Assembly: GCA_937902995.1 (NCBI GenBank)
Contig: CALEKY010000098.1
Coordinates: 1 to 64,000, forward strand
DNA: 64,000 nt
Direction of reading: 5' to 3'
Source: an uncultured Sinobacteraceae bacterium
GTDB taxonomy: Bacteria; Pseudomonadota; Gammaproteobacteria; Steroidobacterales; Steroidobacteraceae
Below the pieces are notes generated by a model that made no database searches, was not told the DNA's origin, and saw nothing but the letters and a program-made list of their open reading frames with translations. This document shows, piece after piece, positions 1-9,264 of this stretch; positions within the stretch are counted from its first letter, which is position 1; every line of letters starts with the position of its first letter. A program made the translations under genes and the position numbers.

Positions 1-2
1 TG

Positions 3-770
3 AATCGGCTCGACGAGCGCGCGCCCGAATATCGCGAGGTGCTCGCTGAGATCGCGTCGGTGCTGCAAAAGGTCGCGCTCGTGCAGGCCGTGCCAGATCT
101 TCAGCTCGATGAGGCGGAAGACATCGAAGCCTACAGGCGTCTCGCGCAGGCGCTGACGCCTGAAGACACGCAGCTGTTTTATCAGATTTCAATTGTCGGC
201 CGTCGCGATCTCGAGCTTGCGCCTGATGCGCGCGGCGGCTTCGAGATGGTGTTGCTGCGCATGCTGGCATTTTCGATTGCCGATGCGGGTGCGACGGGCA
301 TTCGACCACGGTCGCCGCAGGAGCAACGCCAGCAAGCATCCGCGAACATGCAGGCGGCACCTCGAAAGACGGCCAGTGCCGCTGGGGCGGCGGGCGATTG
401 GCAGTCGATCGTGGCTCAATTGAATCTTACGGGACCGGCCAGCCAGCTCGCGGCGCATTGCGTGCTGACGCGCAAGGAAGGCAAGAAGGTATACCTCGCG
501 CTCGATGCGGAAGGCGAGACCTTCCGCCGGCCGGCGCTCGAAGAGCGGCTCGCCCAAGCTTTGTCGACCCATTTCGGCGAGCAAATCGACTTGGTGATCA
601 CGGCGGCAAAAGACGTCGTGAACACGCCCGCTCGTTTGCAGAAGGCGGCTGCGGACGATCGCATGCAAGCGGCGCGCGCATCGATCGAAACCGATCCGAA
701 CATTCGTGCCATGCGCGATATTTTCGGTGCGACGGTGCAGCCCGACTCCATCCGCCCCTCGGAGACCTGA
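3..770 (+). CDS. dnaX: DNA polymerase III subunit tau/gamma, C-terminal part (5' end outside window)
   Basis: The frame is open from the first bases of the window, so the gene starts upstream; only the last 255 or so codons are present. The helical collar region of the clamp loader is recognisable at the start (residues like NRLDERAPEYREVLAEIASV), followed by an Ala/Gln-rich linker and a C-terminal domain resembling the tau tail that contacts the polymerase alpha subunit. The AAA+ ATPase part is not in the window. Identity is strengthened by the next two genes, ybaB and recR, which follow dnaX in most gammaproteobacteria. No frameshift site for a short gamma form can be judged from this fragment. 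Confidence 0.9.
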   Translation, partial: NRLDERAPEYREVLAEIASVLQKVALVQAVPDLQLDEAEDIEAYRRLAQALTPEDTQLFYQISIVGRRDLELAPDARGGFEMVLLRMLAFSIADAGATGIRPRSPQEQRQQASANMQAAPRKTASAAGAAGDWQSIVAQLNLTGPASQLAAHCVLTRKEGKKVYLALDAEGETFRRPALEERLAQALSTHFGEQIDLVITAAKDVVNTPARLQKAAADDRMQAARASIETDPNIRAMRDIFGATVQPDSIRPSET

Positions 771-858
771 CGATCCTCACTCAGAGCAAGCGAAGGTCGA
801 CTTCTCGGCACGCGCTTGTTCAAATCATGTTTCGATTCATTGACTCGCGGAGCACCCC

Positions 859-1182
859 ATGAAAGGCAACATCGGTCAACTCATGAAACAGGCGCAGCAG
901 CTCCAGGCGAACATGCAGCGCGCACAGGCCGAGATTGCAAGTCTCGAAGTGACCGGCGAGGCGGGCGGCGGCATGGCCAAGGTGACGATGACGGGCAGGC
1001 ACGAGGTCAAGCGTGTCAGTCTCGATCCTTCGATCATCGGCGACGACAAGGAGATGCTCGAGGATCTCATCGCTGCGGCGATCAACGATGCCGTGCAGAA
1101 GGTCGAGCGGGCGACGCAAGAGAAGATGGCGAGCCTGATGGGCGGTATGCAGCTGCCGGCTGGGATGAAACTACCGTTCTAG
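859..1182 (+). CDS. ybaB: YbaB/EbfC family nucleoid-associated protein
   Basis: This 107-residue protein matches the YbaB/EbfC family in length and layout: a helical N-terminus (QLMKQAQQLQANMQRAQAEI), the conserved beta segment with GEAGGGMAKVTMTGRHEVKRV, and an acidic helical end with a Met/Gly-rich tail. Family members are small dimeric DNA-binding proteins that coat the nucleoid. It lies between dnaX and recR as usual. The stop codon TAG runs directly into a 7-base tandem array described separately. Confidence 0.95.
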   Translation: MKGNIGQLMKQAQQLQANMQRAQAEIASLEVTGEAGGGMAKVTMTGRHEVKRVSLDPSIIGDDKEMLEDLIAAAINDAVQKVERATQEKMASLMGGMQLPAGMKLPF

Positions 1183-1208
1183 TTGACAGTTGATAGTTGG
1201 CAGTTGAC
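1181..1208 (+). repeat. Heptad array A, four AGTTGAC-like units
   Basis: Four consecutive 7-base units read AGTTGAC, AGTTGAT, AGTTGGC, AGTTGAC. The first unit begins inside the ybaB stop codon (TAG at 1180-1182). About 40 bases further on, related words (CAGTTGTCAA, CAGTTGAC) recur just before recR, so the whole ybaB-recR spacer carries this theme. Confidence 0.8.
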
Positions 1209-1290
1209 AGCGAAGCGTTGTGACTGTGGAAACAGCGATCTTCGTTTCAACATTGACTGTCAGTTGTCAATTTCGATCATCAGTTGACTC

Positions 1291-1896
1291 ATGATGTATC
1301 CGCCTTCACTGCAACGGCTGATCGAAGCATTGCGCTGCCTGCCCGGCGTCGGGCCGAAGTCCGCGCAGCGCATGGCGTTTCATTTGCTCGAGAAAGATCG
1401 CAAAGGCGGCGCCGCGCTCGCGGACGCGTTGCAGCAGGCTTTGAGCGGCGTCGGCCATTGCCAACGTTGCCGCATGTTTGCCGATGCGGAGTTGTGTCCG
1501 GTGTGCGCATCGCCGACGCGCGACCGGAGTCTGCTTTGTATCGTCGAATCGCCAGCGGATGTTGCTGCTATCGAGCAGTCGGGCAGCTATCGCGGTTGTT
1601 ATTTCGTGTTGATGGGCCATCTCTCGCCGCTAGACGGCATCGGCCCCGATGAGCTCGGATTTGCGCAACTCGAGGCGCTGCTCGCCGAAGGCACGATCAA
1701 AGAAGCCATTCTCGCGACGAACACCACGGTGGAAGGCGAGGCGACCGCTCACGTGATTGCCGAAATCGCCGCCCGTCAGCGCGTGAAATCGAGCCGCATC
1801 GCGCACGGCGTGCCGGTCGGCGGCGAGCTCGAATATGTCGACGGCGGCACGCTAGCGCACGCACTGGCAGGCCGGCAGATTCTCTCGGCGGGCTGA
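1291..1896 (+). CDS. recR: Recombination mediator protein RecR
   Basis: RecR works with RecF and RecO to load RecA on gapped DNA. The 201-residue protein has the family order: helix-hairpin-helix near residues 8-30 (LIEALRCLPGVGPKSAQRMAF), a four-cysteine zinc motif (C57, C60, C69, C72), then a Toprim domain with the segment YRGCYFVLMGHLSPLDGIGPDEL and a C-terminal ATNTTVEGEATAHVIAE stretch. Two ATG codons stand in tandem at 1291 and 1294; either could start. The third gene of the dnaX-ybaB-recR set. Confidence 0.97.
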   Translation: MMYPPSLQRLIEALRCLPGVGPKSAQRMAFHLLEKDRKGGAALADALQQALSGVGHCQRCRMFADAELCPVCASPTRDRSLLCIVESPADVAAIEQSGSYRGCYFVLMGHLSPLDGIGPDELGFAQLEALLAEGTIKEAILATNTTVEGEATAHVIAEIAARQRVKSSRIAHGVPVGGELEYVDGGTLAHALAGRQILSAG

Positions 1897-1908
1897 GCCT
1901 CGCTGCGC

Positions 1909-2838
1909 TTATTTCCTTCGCTCGTACTCCGGCGCCAGCGTGCGCATGATGTTGATGAGCCGCTTGTAGCTCTCGTAGCGCCGCGCGGCGAAGCGACCTT
2001 CCTCCACTGCCGCGATGACCGCACAGCCGGGCTCGCGCAGATGCAGGCAGTTGTTGAACCGACAGCCAGGTGCGAGGCTCACGATTTCCGGCCAGCCTTT
2101 TTGTACGGTCGCATCGTCCACCAACGCCGGCGCGAAATCCCGCACGCCGGGCGCATCGATGAGTTCTCCTCCCGTTGGAATGCGAAACAGCGCTGTCGAT
2201 GTCGTCGTATGTCGGCCTTCGCCGGTTGCCTCGGAAAGGCTGCGTGTGGGACGGGACGACGCGGGGACGAGCGCGTTCGTAAGCGTGGACTTGCCGACAC
2301 CCGATTGGCCGACGAGGATCGATAGCTCGTTATCGAGTAGTGCTGCGAGCGGCGCGACGGTCTCTGCGTCGACCGCAGACAGCGTCAGAACCGGGTAGCC
2401 TGCGTTGCGATATTCGTGTTCGATCTGAATGAAGCTCTCTTCCTTCGCTTCGGGTAAATCGCACTTGTTCACCACGACGGCCGAACGGATTCCTGCGTAA
2501 GCAGCAGCGGCAAGAAAGCGATCGGTGACGAAGGGATCGGGCGCCGGCTCCGGCGCGATCACTGCACATAGCAGCGTGAGATTGGCCGCCAGAGGTTCTG
2601 TACGTCCGCGACTGTCGGTGCGCGCGAGCAGCGTGCGTCGCGGTTGAACCGCGACGACGCGCGGCGCATCGCCGGCGCGCGCAGGCCGCACTGTGACCTC
2701 ATCGCCGCAAACGACGCTCAAGCGCTTGCCGAACAACTCGGCAGGGATGCGTGCGCCGTCTTGTGTTTCGACGATGACGTGTCGGCCGAACGATTCGACG
2801 ACCCGAGCGGGAAAATCGGTAGTGTTGTTCGAGCTCAT
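1909..2838 (-). CDS. rsgA: Small ribosomal subunit biogenesis GTPase RsgA
   Basis: RsgA is a circularly permuted GTPase that acts late in 30S assembly. The 309-residue protein has an N-terminal OB-fold, then the motifs in permuted order: G4 NKCD (124-127), G1 GQSGVGKST (177-185), G3 DAPG (228-231), and a C-terminal zinc motif C259, C264, H266, C272. It converges on recR (12 bases apart) and overlaps the M48 protease gene upstream by 4 bases, which suggests co-translation with it. In many relatives rsgA lies next to orn, as it nearly does here. Confidence 0.97.
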   Translation of the reverse strand: MSSNNTTDFPARVVESFGRHVIVETQDGARIPAELFGKRLSVVCGDEVTVRPARAGDAPRVVAVQPRRTLLARTDSRGRTEPLAANLTLLCAVIAPEPAPDPFVTDRFLAAAAYAGIRSAVVVNKCDLPEAKEESFIQIEHEYRNAGYPVLTLSAVDAETVAPLAALLDNELSILVGQSGVGKSTLTNALVPASSRPTRSLSEATGEGRHTTTSTALFRIPTGGELIDAPGVRDFAPALVDDATVQKGWPEIVSLAPGCRFNNCLHLREPGCAVIAAVEEGRFAARRYESYKRLINIMRTLAPEYERRK

Positions 2839-4079
2839 GCCGCAAGCGAGCGCAGGCGTGCGATGCGAACCAGCGCCGACGGATGAGAGTCGTAGAACGC
2901 CGAATGCAGCTCGTCGGGAGTGAGCGTCGTCGCGTTGTCTCGATAAAGCTTGACGAGCGCGGCAGCGAGCTCGCGCGCATCCGCATGTCTCGCTGCGAAC
3001 TCGTCGGCTTCGAATTCATGCTTGCGCGACCACCACGCGCCAAGCGGCGTGAGAAAGAAGGTGAATGCCGGCAGCACGATCATGAACAAGAGCAGTGCAT
3101 TGTGCGTAGCGGGGGTGCGTACGCCGAGCGCCGAGTAGAACTCCGGCCAATCGGCGAGTAGGCCGAGCAACGCGAGCCCGGCCAAGCCGAAAACGAACGA
3201 CAGCGCAAGGCGAGCACGGATGTGATGGAGTTTGAAATGTCCGAGCTCGTGGGCGAGCACGGCTTCGATCTCGGAGGCGTTCAAGCGCTCGAGCAGCGTG
3301 TCGAAGAACACGATGCGCTTGTTGCGTCCGACACCCGTGAAATAGGCATTGCCATGCACGGAGCGTCGCGAACCGTCCATGACGAACACGCCTTTCGATG
3401 AAAACCCGCAGCGCGCGAGCAGGGCTTCGGTGCGCTCACGGAGCGCTTCGTCAGCAAGCGGCGTGAACTTGTTGAAAAGCGGTGCGATGAGCGTCGGCCA
3501 TGCCCAGGTCACGACGATACTGAAGCCGACCCAGACGAGCCAGGCATACACCCACCACCAGAAACCCGCACGTTCCATCAGCCACAGCACGACCCAGATG
3601 AGCGGCGCGCCTAGCACGGCGCTGACGAGCAGTCCTTTGATCAAATCCGTCACGAAAATACGGGGCGTCGTGCGGTTGAATCCGAACCGTGCCTCGATGC
3701 CGAACGTCCGATACGCCGAAAACGGCACTTCGATGGCCGAAATGAGCAGAAGCGTCGAAAGCACGACCGCCGTGCCATGCCAAGGTTGCGTCCAGCCGAA
3801 TGCACGCCAGGCCGCATCGATGGCGCTGATGCCGCCGCCGATCGTGAGCGCGAGTGCCACGGCGGCGTTCAGCAAGTTGTCCCAGCGACCGAGCCGTGCG
3901 AGCGCCACCGTATAGTCGGCGGCTTTGCGATGCGCCTCGAGATCGACCTGCTCGGCGAACGCTTCGGGGACGCGGTCCCGATGACGCTGCACGGCCGCGA
4001 TCTGTCGTTGATTCAGCCAGCTGCGTACGAGCGTGCCGACCACGAGCGCCGCGAGAAAAAGTTCCGTAAACCAGTGCAT
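2835..4079 (-). CDS. M48 family zinc metallopeptidase (Ste24/CAAX protease-like)
   Basis: A 414-residue membrane protein with the Ste24-type layout: an N-terminal transmembrane helix, the family segment QVDLEAHRKAADYTVALARLG, several further membrane spans between about residues 65 and 195, and the catalytic HELGH motif within EAVLAHELGHFKLHH, followed by two more spans and the downstream glutamate in EFEADEFAA. Such enzymes cleave membrane-associated substrates; the bacterial substrate is not known. It overlaps rsgA by 4 bases (ATGA) and is divergent from orn. Confidence 0.9.
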   Translation of the reverse strand: MHWFTELFLAALVVGTLVRSWLNQRQIAAVQRHRDRVPEAFAEQVDLEAHRKAADYTVALARLGRWDNLLNAAVALALTIGGGISAIDAAWRAFGWTQPWHGTAVVLSTLLLISAIEVPFSAYRTFGIEARFGFNRTTPRIFVTDLIKGLLVSAVLGAPLIWVVLWLMERAGFWWWVYAWLVWVGFSIVVTWAWPTLIAPLFNKFTPLADEALRERTEALLARCGFSSKGVFVMDGSRRSVHGNAYFTGVGRNKRIVFFDTLLERLNASEIEAVLAHELGHFKLHHIRARLALSFVFGLAGLALLGLLADWPEFYSALGVRTPATHNALLLFMIVLPAFTFFLTPLGAWWSRKHEFEADEFAARHADARELAAALVKLYRDNATTLTPDELHSAFYDSHPSALVRIARLRSLAA

Positions 4080-4158
4080 TTGAACGCTCCGGGAGTGGCG
4101 GCGAGCTTAACGAGTGCTGTTATCATCGGCAACGCAACAGCATGGAAAAGGTGTGGAT

Positions 4159-4710
4159 GTGAGCGACCGTGACCCGTTCCGTTTGATTTGGATCGACCTC
4201 GAGATGACGGGGCTCAAGACCGATACGGATCACATCATCGAGATCGCCACGGTCGTCACGGACAAGGATCTGAACATTCTTGCCGAGGGGCCGGTGTTCG
4301 CCATTCACCAGCCGGACTCGGTGCTCGACGCCATGGACGATTGGAACCGGCGGCAACATGCGTCGTCCGGACTTGCTCAGCGTGTGCGCGAGAGTAGGAC
4401 GACGGCCCGCGAGGCAGAGTTGGCGACGCTCGAATTCCTGTCCAAGTGGGTCGACCCAGGCGTCTCGCCGATGTGCGGCAACAGCATCTGCCAGGATCGG
4501 CGGTTTCTGGCCCGGGAGATGCCGGATCTAGAGCGCTACTTTCACTACCGTAATCTCGATGTCAGCACCTTGAAGGAGCTCGCGCGGCGTTGGCGTCCCG
4601 AGGTCGTCAGCAGCTTCCAGAAGAATTCCACTCACCTCGCTTTGGATGACATTCGCGATTCGATTCGCGAGCTGCAGCATTACAGGGAACACTTCTTGCG
4701 TGTGTCATGA
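4159..4710 (+). CDS. orn: Oligoribonuclease
   Basis: Orn degrades di- and oligoribonucleotides, including pGpG, to mononucleotides. The sequence follows the family closely: LIWIDLEMTGL with the DxE catalytic pair, the INILAEGP/HQPD region, CGNSICQDRRF, YFHYRNLDVSTLKELARRW, and HLALDDIRDSIREL, completing the DEDDh set. I chose GTG at 4159 because GGAAAAGG lies 8 bases upstream and the resulting 183 residues match the usual length of about 181; an open frame continues upstream to 4114 but has no family similarity. Confidence 0.96.
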   Translation: MSDRDPFRLIWIDLEMTGLKTDTDHIIEIATVVTDKDLNILAEGPVFAIHQPDSVLDAMDDWNRRQHASSGLAQRVRESRTTAREAELATLEFLSKWVDPGVSPMCGNSICQDRRFLAREMPDLERYFHYRNLDVSTLKELARRWRPEVVSSFQKNSTHLALDDIRDSIRELQHYREHFLRVS

Positions 4711-5297
4711 AGCCGTATTCAGCAGCATGCGACCGTAACCGCGAGCCGATTCTCAGCGTTCTCAAGCAATGGTTTCTCGTGCCGGGATCGGTGCTCGAAA
4801 TAGGCGCCGGTACCGGACAGCACGCTGTGTTTTTCGCCGAGCAGTTGCCGCACCTGACGTGGATACCCTCCGACCGCGAGGAGAACCTCGTCGGGATCGA
4901 GATGTGGGTGAAGGAGGCCGGGCTCGCGAACTGTCACCAACCGGTGCGGCTCGATGTGATGGACCCGCACTGGCCAGTGATCTCCGTGCAATACGTGTTC
5001 TCGGCCAACACGGCGCACATCATGAGCTGGACGGAAGTCGAGGCGATGTTCGAGGGAATCGGCAAGGTGCTCGTTTCCAAGGGATTGTTCTGTTACTACG
5101 GCCCCATCAATCGCGACGGCGAGTTCACGAGCGAATCGAACCGGCTGTTCGACGCAGAGTTACGTGCGCGCGACCCCGTCATGGGTATTCGTGACGATCA
5201 GGCTTTGATCGGGCTGGGACGACGCAACGGCTTGGAGTTCGTCGCCGATCACTCGATGCCGGCGAAGAACAGGATGCTCGTGTGGAGGAAGCGCTGA
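4707..5297 (+). CDS. DUF938 family SAM-dependent methyltransferase
   Basis: The 196-residue protein has a class I methyltransferase fold: the SAM-binding glycine motif EIGAGTGQHAVFFA near residues 30-44, an acidic residue region (PSDREENLVGI) for the ribose, and VFSANTAHIMSW at the usual motif IV place. The start SAACDRNREPIL is typical of DUF938. The substrate is unknown. ATGA overlap with the orn stop indicates one transcript with orn. A 7-base array begins 6 bases after its stop and separates it from the convergent ppsA. Confidence 0.85.
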   Translation: MKPYSAACDRNREPILSVLKQWFLVPGSVLEIGAGTGQHAVFFAEQLPHLTWIPSDREENLVGIEMWVKEAGLANCHQPVRLDVMDPHWPVISVQYVFSANTAHIMSWTEVEAMFEGIGKVLVSKGLFCYYGPINRDGEFTSESNRLFDAELRARDPVMGIRDDQALIGLGRRNGLEFVADHSMPAKNRMLVWRKR

Positions 5298-5303
5298 CGC
5301 TCG

Positions 5304-5367
5304 AGGCTGCAGACCGAAGGCCGTAGGCAAAGCGCGCAGGACGCTCGCCTTCAGCCTTCAGCCTTCA
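5304..5367. repeat. Heptad array B, opposed blocks between convergent genes
   Basis: On the + strand, AGGCTGC, AGACCGA, AGGCCGT, AGGCAAA (5304-5331) are followed after 15 bases by three exact GCCTTCA units (5347-5367), which are the same theme in opposite orientation. The last unit contains the ppsA stop codon (complement of 5365-5367). The two blocks can pair to a hairpin, so the array may act as a two-sided terminator for the DUF938 gene and ppsA. Confidence 0.75.
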
Positions 5368-7728
5368 GCCTTTCTTCTCCGAAGCCAAGAACAACCACGT
5401 CTCGACGACGGTGTCCGGATTGAGCGAGATGCTCTCGATGCCCTGATCGACGAGCCAGCGCGCGAGGTCCGGGTGATCCGACGGACCTTGGCCGCAAATG
5501 CCGATGTACTTGCCGGCTTTGCGGCATGCATCGATCGCCATCTTCAGCAGCGCCTTGACGGCGTCGTCGCGTTCGTCGAACAGCTTCGCGATGATGGCCG
5601 AATCGCGATCGAGACCGAGCGTGAGCTGAGTCATGTCGTTCGAGCCGATCGACATGCCGTCGAAGTACTGCAAGTAACGATCTGCGAGCAGCGCGTTCGT
5701 CGGCAGCTCGCACATCATGATGACCTTCAGACCGTTCTCGCCTCGCTTCAGGCCGTTTGCCGCGAGCAGCTGAACGACTTGCTCGGCTTCCTTCACGGTG
5801 CGCACGAACGGCACCATGACTTGTACGTTCGTGAGGCCCATCTCTTCGCGCACGCGCTTGAGCGCACGGCACTCGAGCTCGAAACATGGCCGGAACGTTT
5901 CGTCGATGTAGCGCGATGCACCGCGGAATCCGAGCATTGGATTCTCTTCGTGCGGTTCGTACTGCCGGCCGCCGATCAAGTTCGCGTACTCGTTGGATTT
6001 GAAGTCCGATAAGCGCACGATGACGGGCTCGGGTGCGAACGCAGCAGCAATCGTGCCGATGCCTTCGCACAGTTTCTCGACATAGAACGAGACGGGATCG
6101 GGATATCCCGCCATCTGGCGACGAATCGTCTGTTGCAGATCGGACGGGAGCTGATCGAACTCGAGCAGCGCGCGCGGATGCACGCCGATCATGCGATTGA
6201 TGATGAACTCGAGTCGCGCGAGACCGACGCCGCGATTCGGAATGCCCGCGAAATCGAACGCGCGGTCGGGGTTGCCGACATTCATCATGATCTTGGTCGG
6301 AATCTGCGGCAGCGCATCGAGCTCCAACGTTCGTTGCTCGAAGGGCAGGGCGCCTTCATAGACGTAACCCGTATCGCCCTCTGCGCAGGAAACCGTGACT
6401 TCCTGGCCTTCGCGGATGGTTTCGGTCGCATCGCCGCAGCCGACGACGGCGGGAATACCGAGCTCGCGCGCGATGATCGCAGCGTGGCACGTACGCCCGC
6501 CGCGATTGGTCACGATTGCTGCGGCGCGTTTCATGACCGGCTCCCAATCCGGATCGGTCATGTCGGCGACGAGCACATCGCCGCTTTGAACGCGCGTCAT
6601 CTCCTTGACGTCGCGAATGATGCGCGCGGGGCCTGCGCCGATGCGCTGACCGATGGAGCGGCCGCTGGCAAGGACTTTCGATTTGCCTTTGAGGGCAAAG
6701 CGCTGCACGGTGCGACCGGCGCGGCTCTGCACGGTCTCGGGTCGCGCTTGCAGAATGTAGATCTTGCCCGTCTCGCCGTCCTTGCCCCATTCGATGTCCA
6801 TCGGGCAGCCATAGTGCTCTTCGATGATGAGCGCTTGCTTGGCGAGTTCGATGACGTCGTCGTCGCTGATTGAGAAGCGCAGACGCTCCTCGAGCGGCAC
6901 ATCGACGGTCGCCGTGCGCACGTCGCTCGCCGGATCGCCGTACACCATCTTGATCGCCTTGGCACCGAGCGTGCGCCGCAGGATCGGGGCTTTGCCGGTC
7001 TTGAGTGCGGTTTTGTAGACGTAGAACTCGTCCGGATTGACCGCGCCCTGCACGACTGTTTCACCGAGTCCGTAGGAAGCGGTGATGAACACGACGTTGC
7101 GGAAGCCGGAGTCGGTGTCGAGCGTGAACATGACGCCGCTCGAGCCGAGATCCGAGCGCACCATGAACTGGACGCCTGCGGACAGCGCGACGGCGTCGTG
7201 GGCGAATCCTTGATGAACTCGATAAGCGATTGCGCGGTCGTTGAACAGCGAGGCGAACACCTCATGCACGCATTTGAGCAATGCGTCGCGCCCCCGGACG
7301 TTGAGAAACGTTTCTTGCTGACCGGCGAAAGATGCGTCGGGCAAGTCTTCGGCAGTTGCTGAGGAGCGCACCGCGACCGCGATCTCGCGTCCGCCGCTCA
7401 TTTTCTCGTAGGCCTCGAGAATCTCGCGCTCGAGGCGCTCTGGGAACGGCGTGCTGAGAATCCAGCTACGAATCTGGCCGCCGACGACGGCGAGCTTCTC
7501 GACGTCGTCGACATCGAGATCGGCGAGCGCCTTCGAGATTCGTTCGCCGAGTCCGTCGTGCTTGAGGAAATCTCGGTAGGCTTGGGCCGTCGTGGCGAAC
7601 CCACCGGGCACGCTCACGCCCATCTTCGAGAGATGGCTGATCATCTCGCCAAGCGATGAATTCTTGCCGCCGACGATATCGACGTCGTGACGACCGAGCT
7701 TCTCGAAAGGCAGGATATATGCAGTCAA
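5365..7728 (-). CDS. ppsA: Phosphoenolpyruvate synthase
   Basis: PpsA makes PEP from pyruvate and ATP (giving AMP and phosphate), the entry step of gluconeogenesis from three-carbon acids. The 787-residue length is typical. The N-terminal ATP-grasp domain begins with LPFEKLGRHDVDIVGGKNSSLGEM; the swivelling domain has the phosphorylated His415 in GRTCHAAIIARELG; the C-terminal PEP-binding barrel shows GSNDMTQLTLGLDRDS and GICGQGPSDHPD. It is divergent from ppsR, whose product controls it by reversible phosphorylation of the threonine beside the catalytic histidine (Thr413 here, by family knowledge). Confidence 0.98.
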   Translation of the reverse strand: MTAYILPFEKLGRHDVDIVGGKNSSLGEMISHLSKMGVSVPGGFATTAQAYRDFLKHDGLGERISKALADLDVDDVEKLAVVGGQIRSWILSTPFPERLEREILEAYEKMSGGREIAVAVRSSATAEDLPDASFAGQQETFLNVRGRDALLKCVHEVFASLFNDRAIAYRVHQGFAHDAVALSAGVQFMVRSDLGSSGVMFTLDTDSGFRNVVFITASYGLGETVVQGAVNPDEFYVYKTALKTGKAPILRRTLGAKAIKMVYGDPASDVRTATVDVPLEERLRFSISDDDVIELAKQALIIEEHYGCPMDIEWGKDGETGKIYILQARPETVQSRAGRTVQRFALKGKSKVLASGRSIGQRIGAGPARIIRDVKEMTRVQSGDVLVADMTDPDWEPVMKRAAAIVTNRGGRTCHAAIIARELGIPAVVGCGDATETIREGQEVTVSCAEGDTGYVYEGALPFEQRTLELDALPQIPTKIMMNVGNPDRAFDFAGIPNRGVGLARLEFIINRMIGVHPRALLEFDQLPSDLQQTIRRQMAGYPDPVSFYVEKLCEGIGTIAAAFAPEPVIVRLSDFKSNEYANLIGGRQYEPHEENPMLGFRGASRYIDETFRPCFELECRALKRVREEMGLTNVQVMVPFVRTVKEAEQVVQLLAANGLKRGENGLKVIMMCELPTNALLADRYLQYFDGMSIGSNDMTQLTLGLDRDSAIIAKLFDERDDAVKALLKMAIDACRKAGKYIGICGQGPSDHPDLARWLVDQGIESISLNPDTVVETWLFLASEKKG

Positions 7729-7872
7729 AGGACGACCTCTTGATCTACGAAGCGGCGGGATGAAACACTCGCAGCACGATTCTCATGCCACGAGTTGTAC
7801 TTGACCAGGACACGCGTCGCACGGAGTCGATCCGATTGATGAAATCCCGAGCAAGAGCAGCACGGCACGAGA

Positions 7873-8697
7873 ATGGATAGGCGAACCGTTTTCTTTGTAT
7901 CCGACCAGACCGGCGTGACCGCGGAGACGATGGGTCACAGCTTGCTAACGCAATTCGACGGGCAGGTTTTTCGGCAGGTGACTTTGCCATTTATCTCTAC
8001 CGTTGACAAGGCGGAGGAGGCGGTTCGGAGGATCAATGCAACCGCGGAAGCCGAGGGCGTAAGACCCGTAATTTTCAGCACACTGCTGCAAGAAGACCTG
8101 CGGGAGATAATCAGGCGCGCGAACGGTTTGTTCCTCGATTTCTTCGATGCATTTCTGGGCCCGCTCGAGCAGGAGCTGAAGACGAAATCGTCGCGGGCGC
8201 AAGGCAAGGCGCACGGTATCGCCGATATCAATGCCTATACGCTGCGCATCAATGCGACGAATTTCGCCCTCGCCAATGACGATGGTCAGAACGTCCGCGA
8301 TTACGACCGTGCGGACATCATTCTCGTCGGCGTATCTCGGTCGGGTAAGACCCCGACGTGCCTGTACATGGCTTTGCAGTACGGCATTTTTGCCGCCAAT
8401 TATCCTTTCAGCGAAGAGGAGCTCGAGAGCGGGCGGTTGCCGCAGGCGCTCGTACCGCACAAGCGCAAACTCTACGGGCTGACGATCTCGCCGGAGCGCT
8501 TGCAGCAGATCCGCAACGAGCGGCGACCGAATAGCCGATACGCATCGCCCGCGCAATGCGAGTTCGAGGTCCGCAACGCCGAGGCGATTCTGAATCGCTA
8601 CGGCATCCCCTACATCGACACGACGGAATGTTCCATCGAGGAGATTGCAAGTCGCATTCTCGACATGACGGGCATCGAGAGACGTTTACGACCGTGA
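7873..8697 (+). CDS. ppsR: PEP synthase regulatory protein (bifunctional kinase/pyrophosphorylase)
   Basis: Proteins of this DUF299 family inactivate PEP synthase by ADP-dependent phosphorylation and reactivate it by phosphate-dependent dephosphorylation. The 274 residues start with the typical RTVFFVSDQTGVTAETMGHSLL and carry the P-loop GVSRSGKT at residues 153-160. The divergent placement against ppsA, with a shared 144-base intergenic region, is the standard arrangement and supports the specific role over the related PPDK regulators. Confidence 0.95.
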   Translation: MDRRTVFFVSDQTGVTAETMGHSLLTQFDGQVFRQVTLPFISTVDKAEEAVRRINATAEAEGVRPVIFSTLLQEDLREIIRRANGLFLDFFDAFLGPLEQELKTKSSRAQGKAHGIADINAYTLRINATNFALANDDGQNVRDYDRADIILVGVSRSGKTPTCLYMALQYGIFAANYPFSEEELESGRLPQALVPHKRKLYGLTISPERLQQIRNERRPNSRYASPAQCEFEVRNAEAILNRYGIPYIDTTECSIEEIASRILDMTGIERRLRP

Positions 8698-8751
8698 CGC
8701 AAGTCTCATGCCGCACCGAGACGCGCGAAAGCGCTGTGTTATAGTCGATTC

Positions 8752-9231
8752 ATGATGTTCTCAGTGCTCGAGACGGACACCAATTGCGCAGTCAGTTGGC
8801 GCGCGAGGCCTGGCAGCTTCGTGAGCCTCATGTCCGTTTACGAGAGCAACTACATCCGGCTCGGCTGGCTGATTCCCGACGTGCGCTCGATCGAGGGCTC
8901 GCGTATCTCGCGAGTGAGCGGCGACTGCCCGTTGCACTTGCGCGTGGACGAGCGTACTCGCTACACGACGACGCTCACGCTCACATATTTGTTCGAAGAG
9001 GGGTTCGACCAGGTCGCCGATCCGGACCTGCAGATTCGCGTCTATCACGATGCGCGTCTCGCAGAGGTTCAGGCGTGTGCGCGTTGGCATCGGCATTCGA
9101 CGCTCGAGGCGATCCGCTCGGATCTGGCTCGGGCGCTCGGCGATCGATGGCTGCGCAACATCATGCTCAACAAATGGCTCGACTATTGCGTCGAGCGCGG
9201 CCATCGGTTCGCCCCTCATCCCACAACCTAA
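8752..9231 (+). CDS. DUF1249 domain-containing protein (YqiB-like)
   Basis: The 159-residue protein carries the DUF1249 pattern: SVYESNYIRLGWLIPD, then RYTTTLTLTYLFEE, LQIRVYHDARLAEVQ and the closing NKWLDYCVERGH. Function is unknown in all species. The N-terminal 20 residues are less conserved; ATG codons at 8752 and 8755 are equally placed. The next gene begins 33 bases downstream on the same strand, so the two are probably cotranscribed. Confidence 0.8.
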   Translation: MMFSVLETDTNCAVSWRARPGSFVSLMSVYESNYIRLGWLIPDVRSIEGSRISRVSGDCPLHLRVDERTRYTTTLTLTYLFEEGFDQVADPDLQIRVYHDARLAEVQACARWHRHSTLEAIRSDLARALGDRWLRNIMLNKWLDYCVERGHRFAPHPTT

Positions 9232-9264
9232 GAACATTGCCCACAGGCGGCGTGCCTGGCGTGC

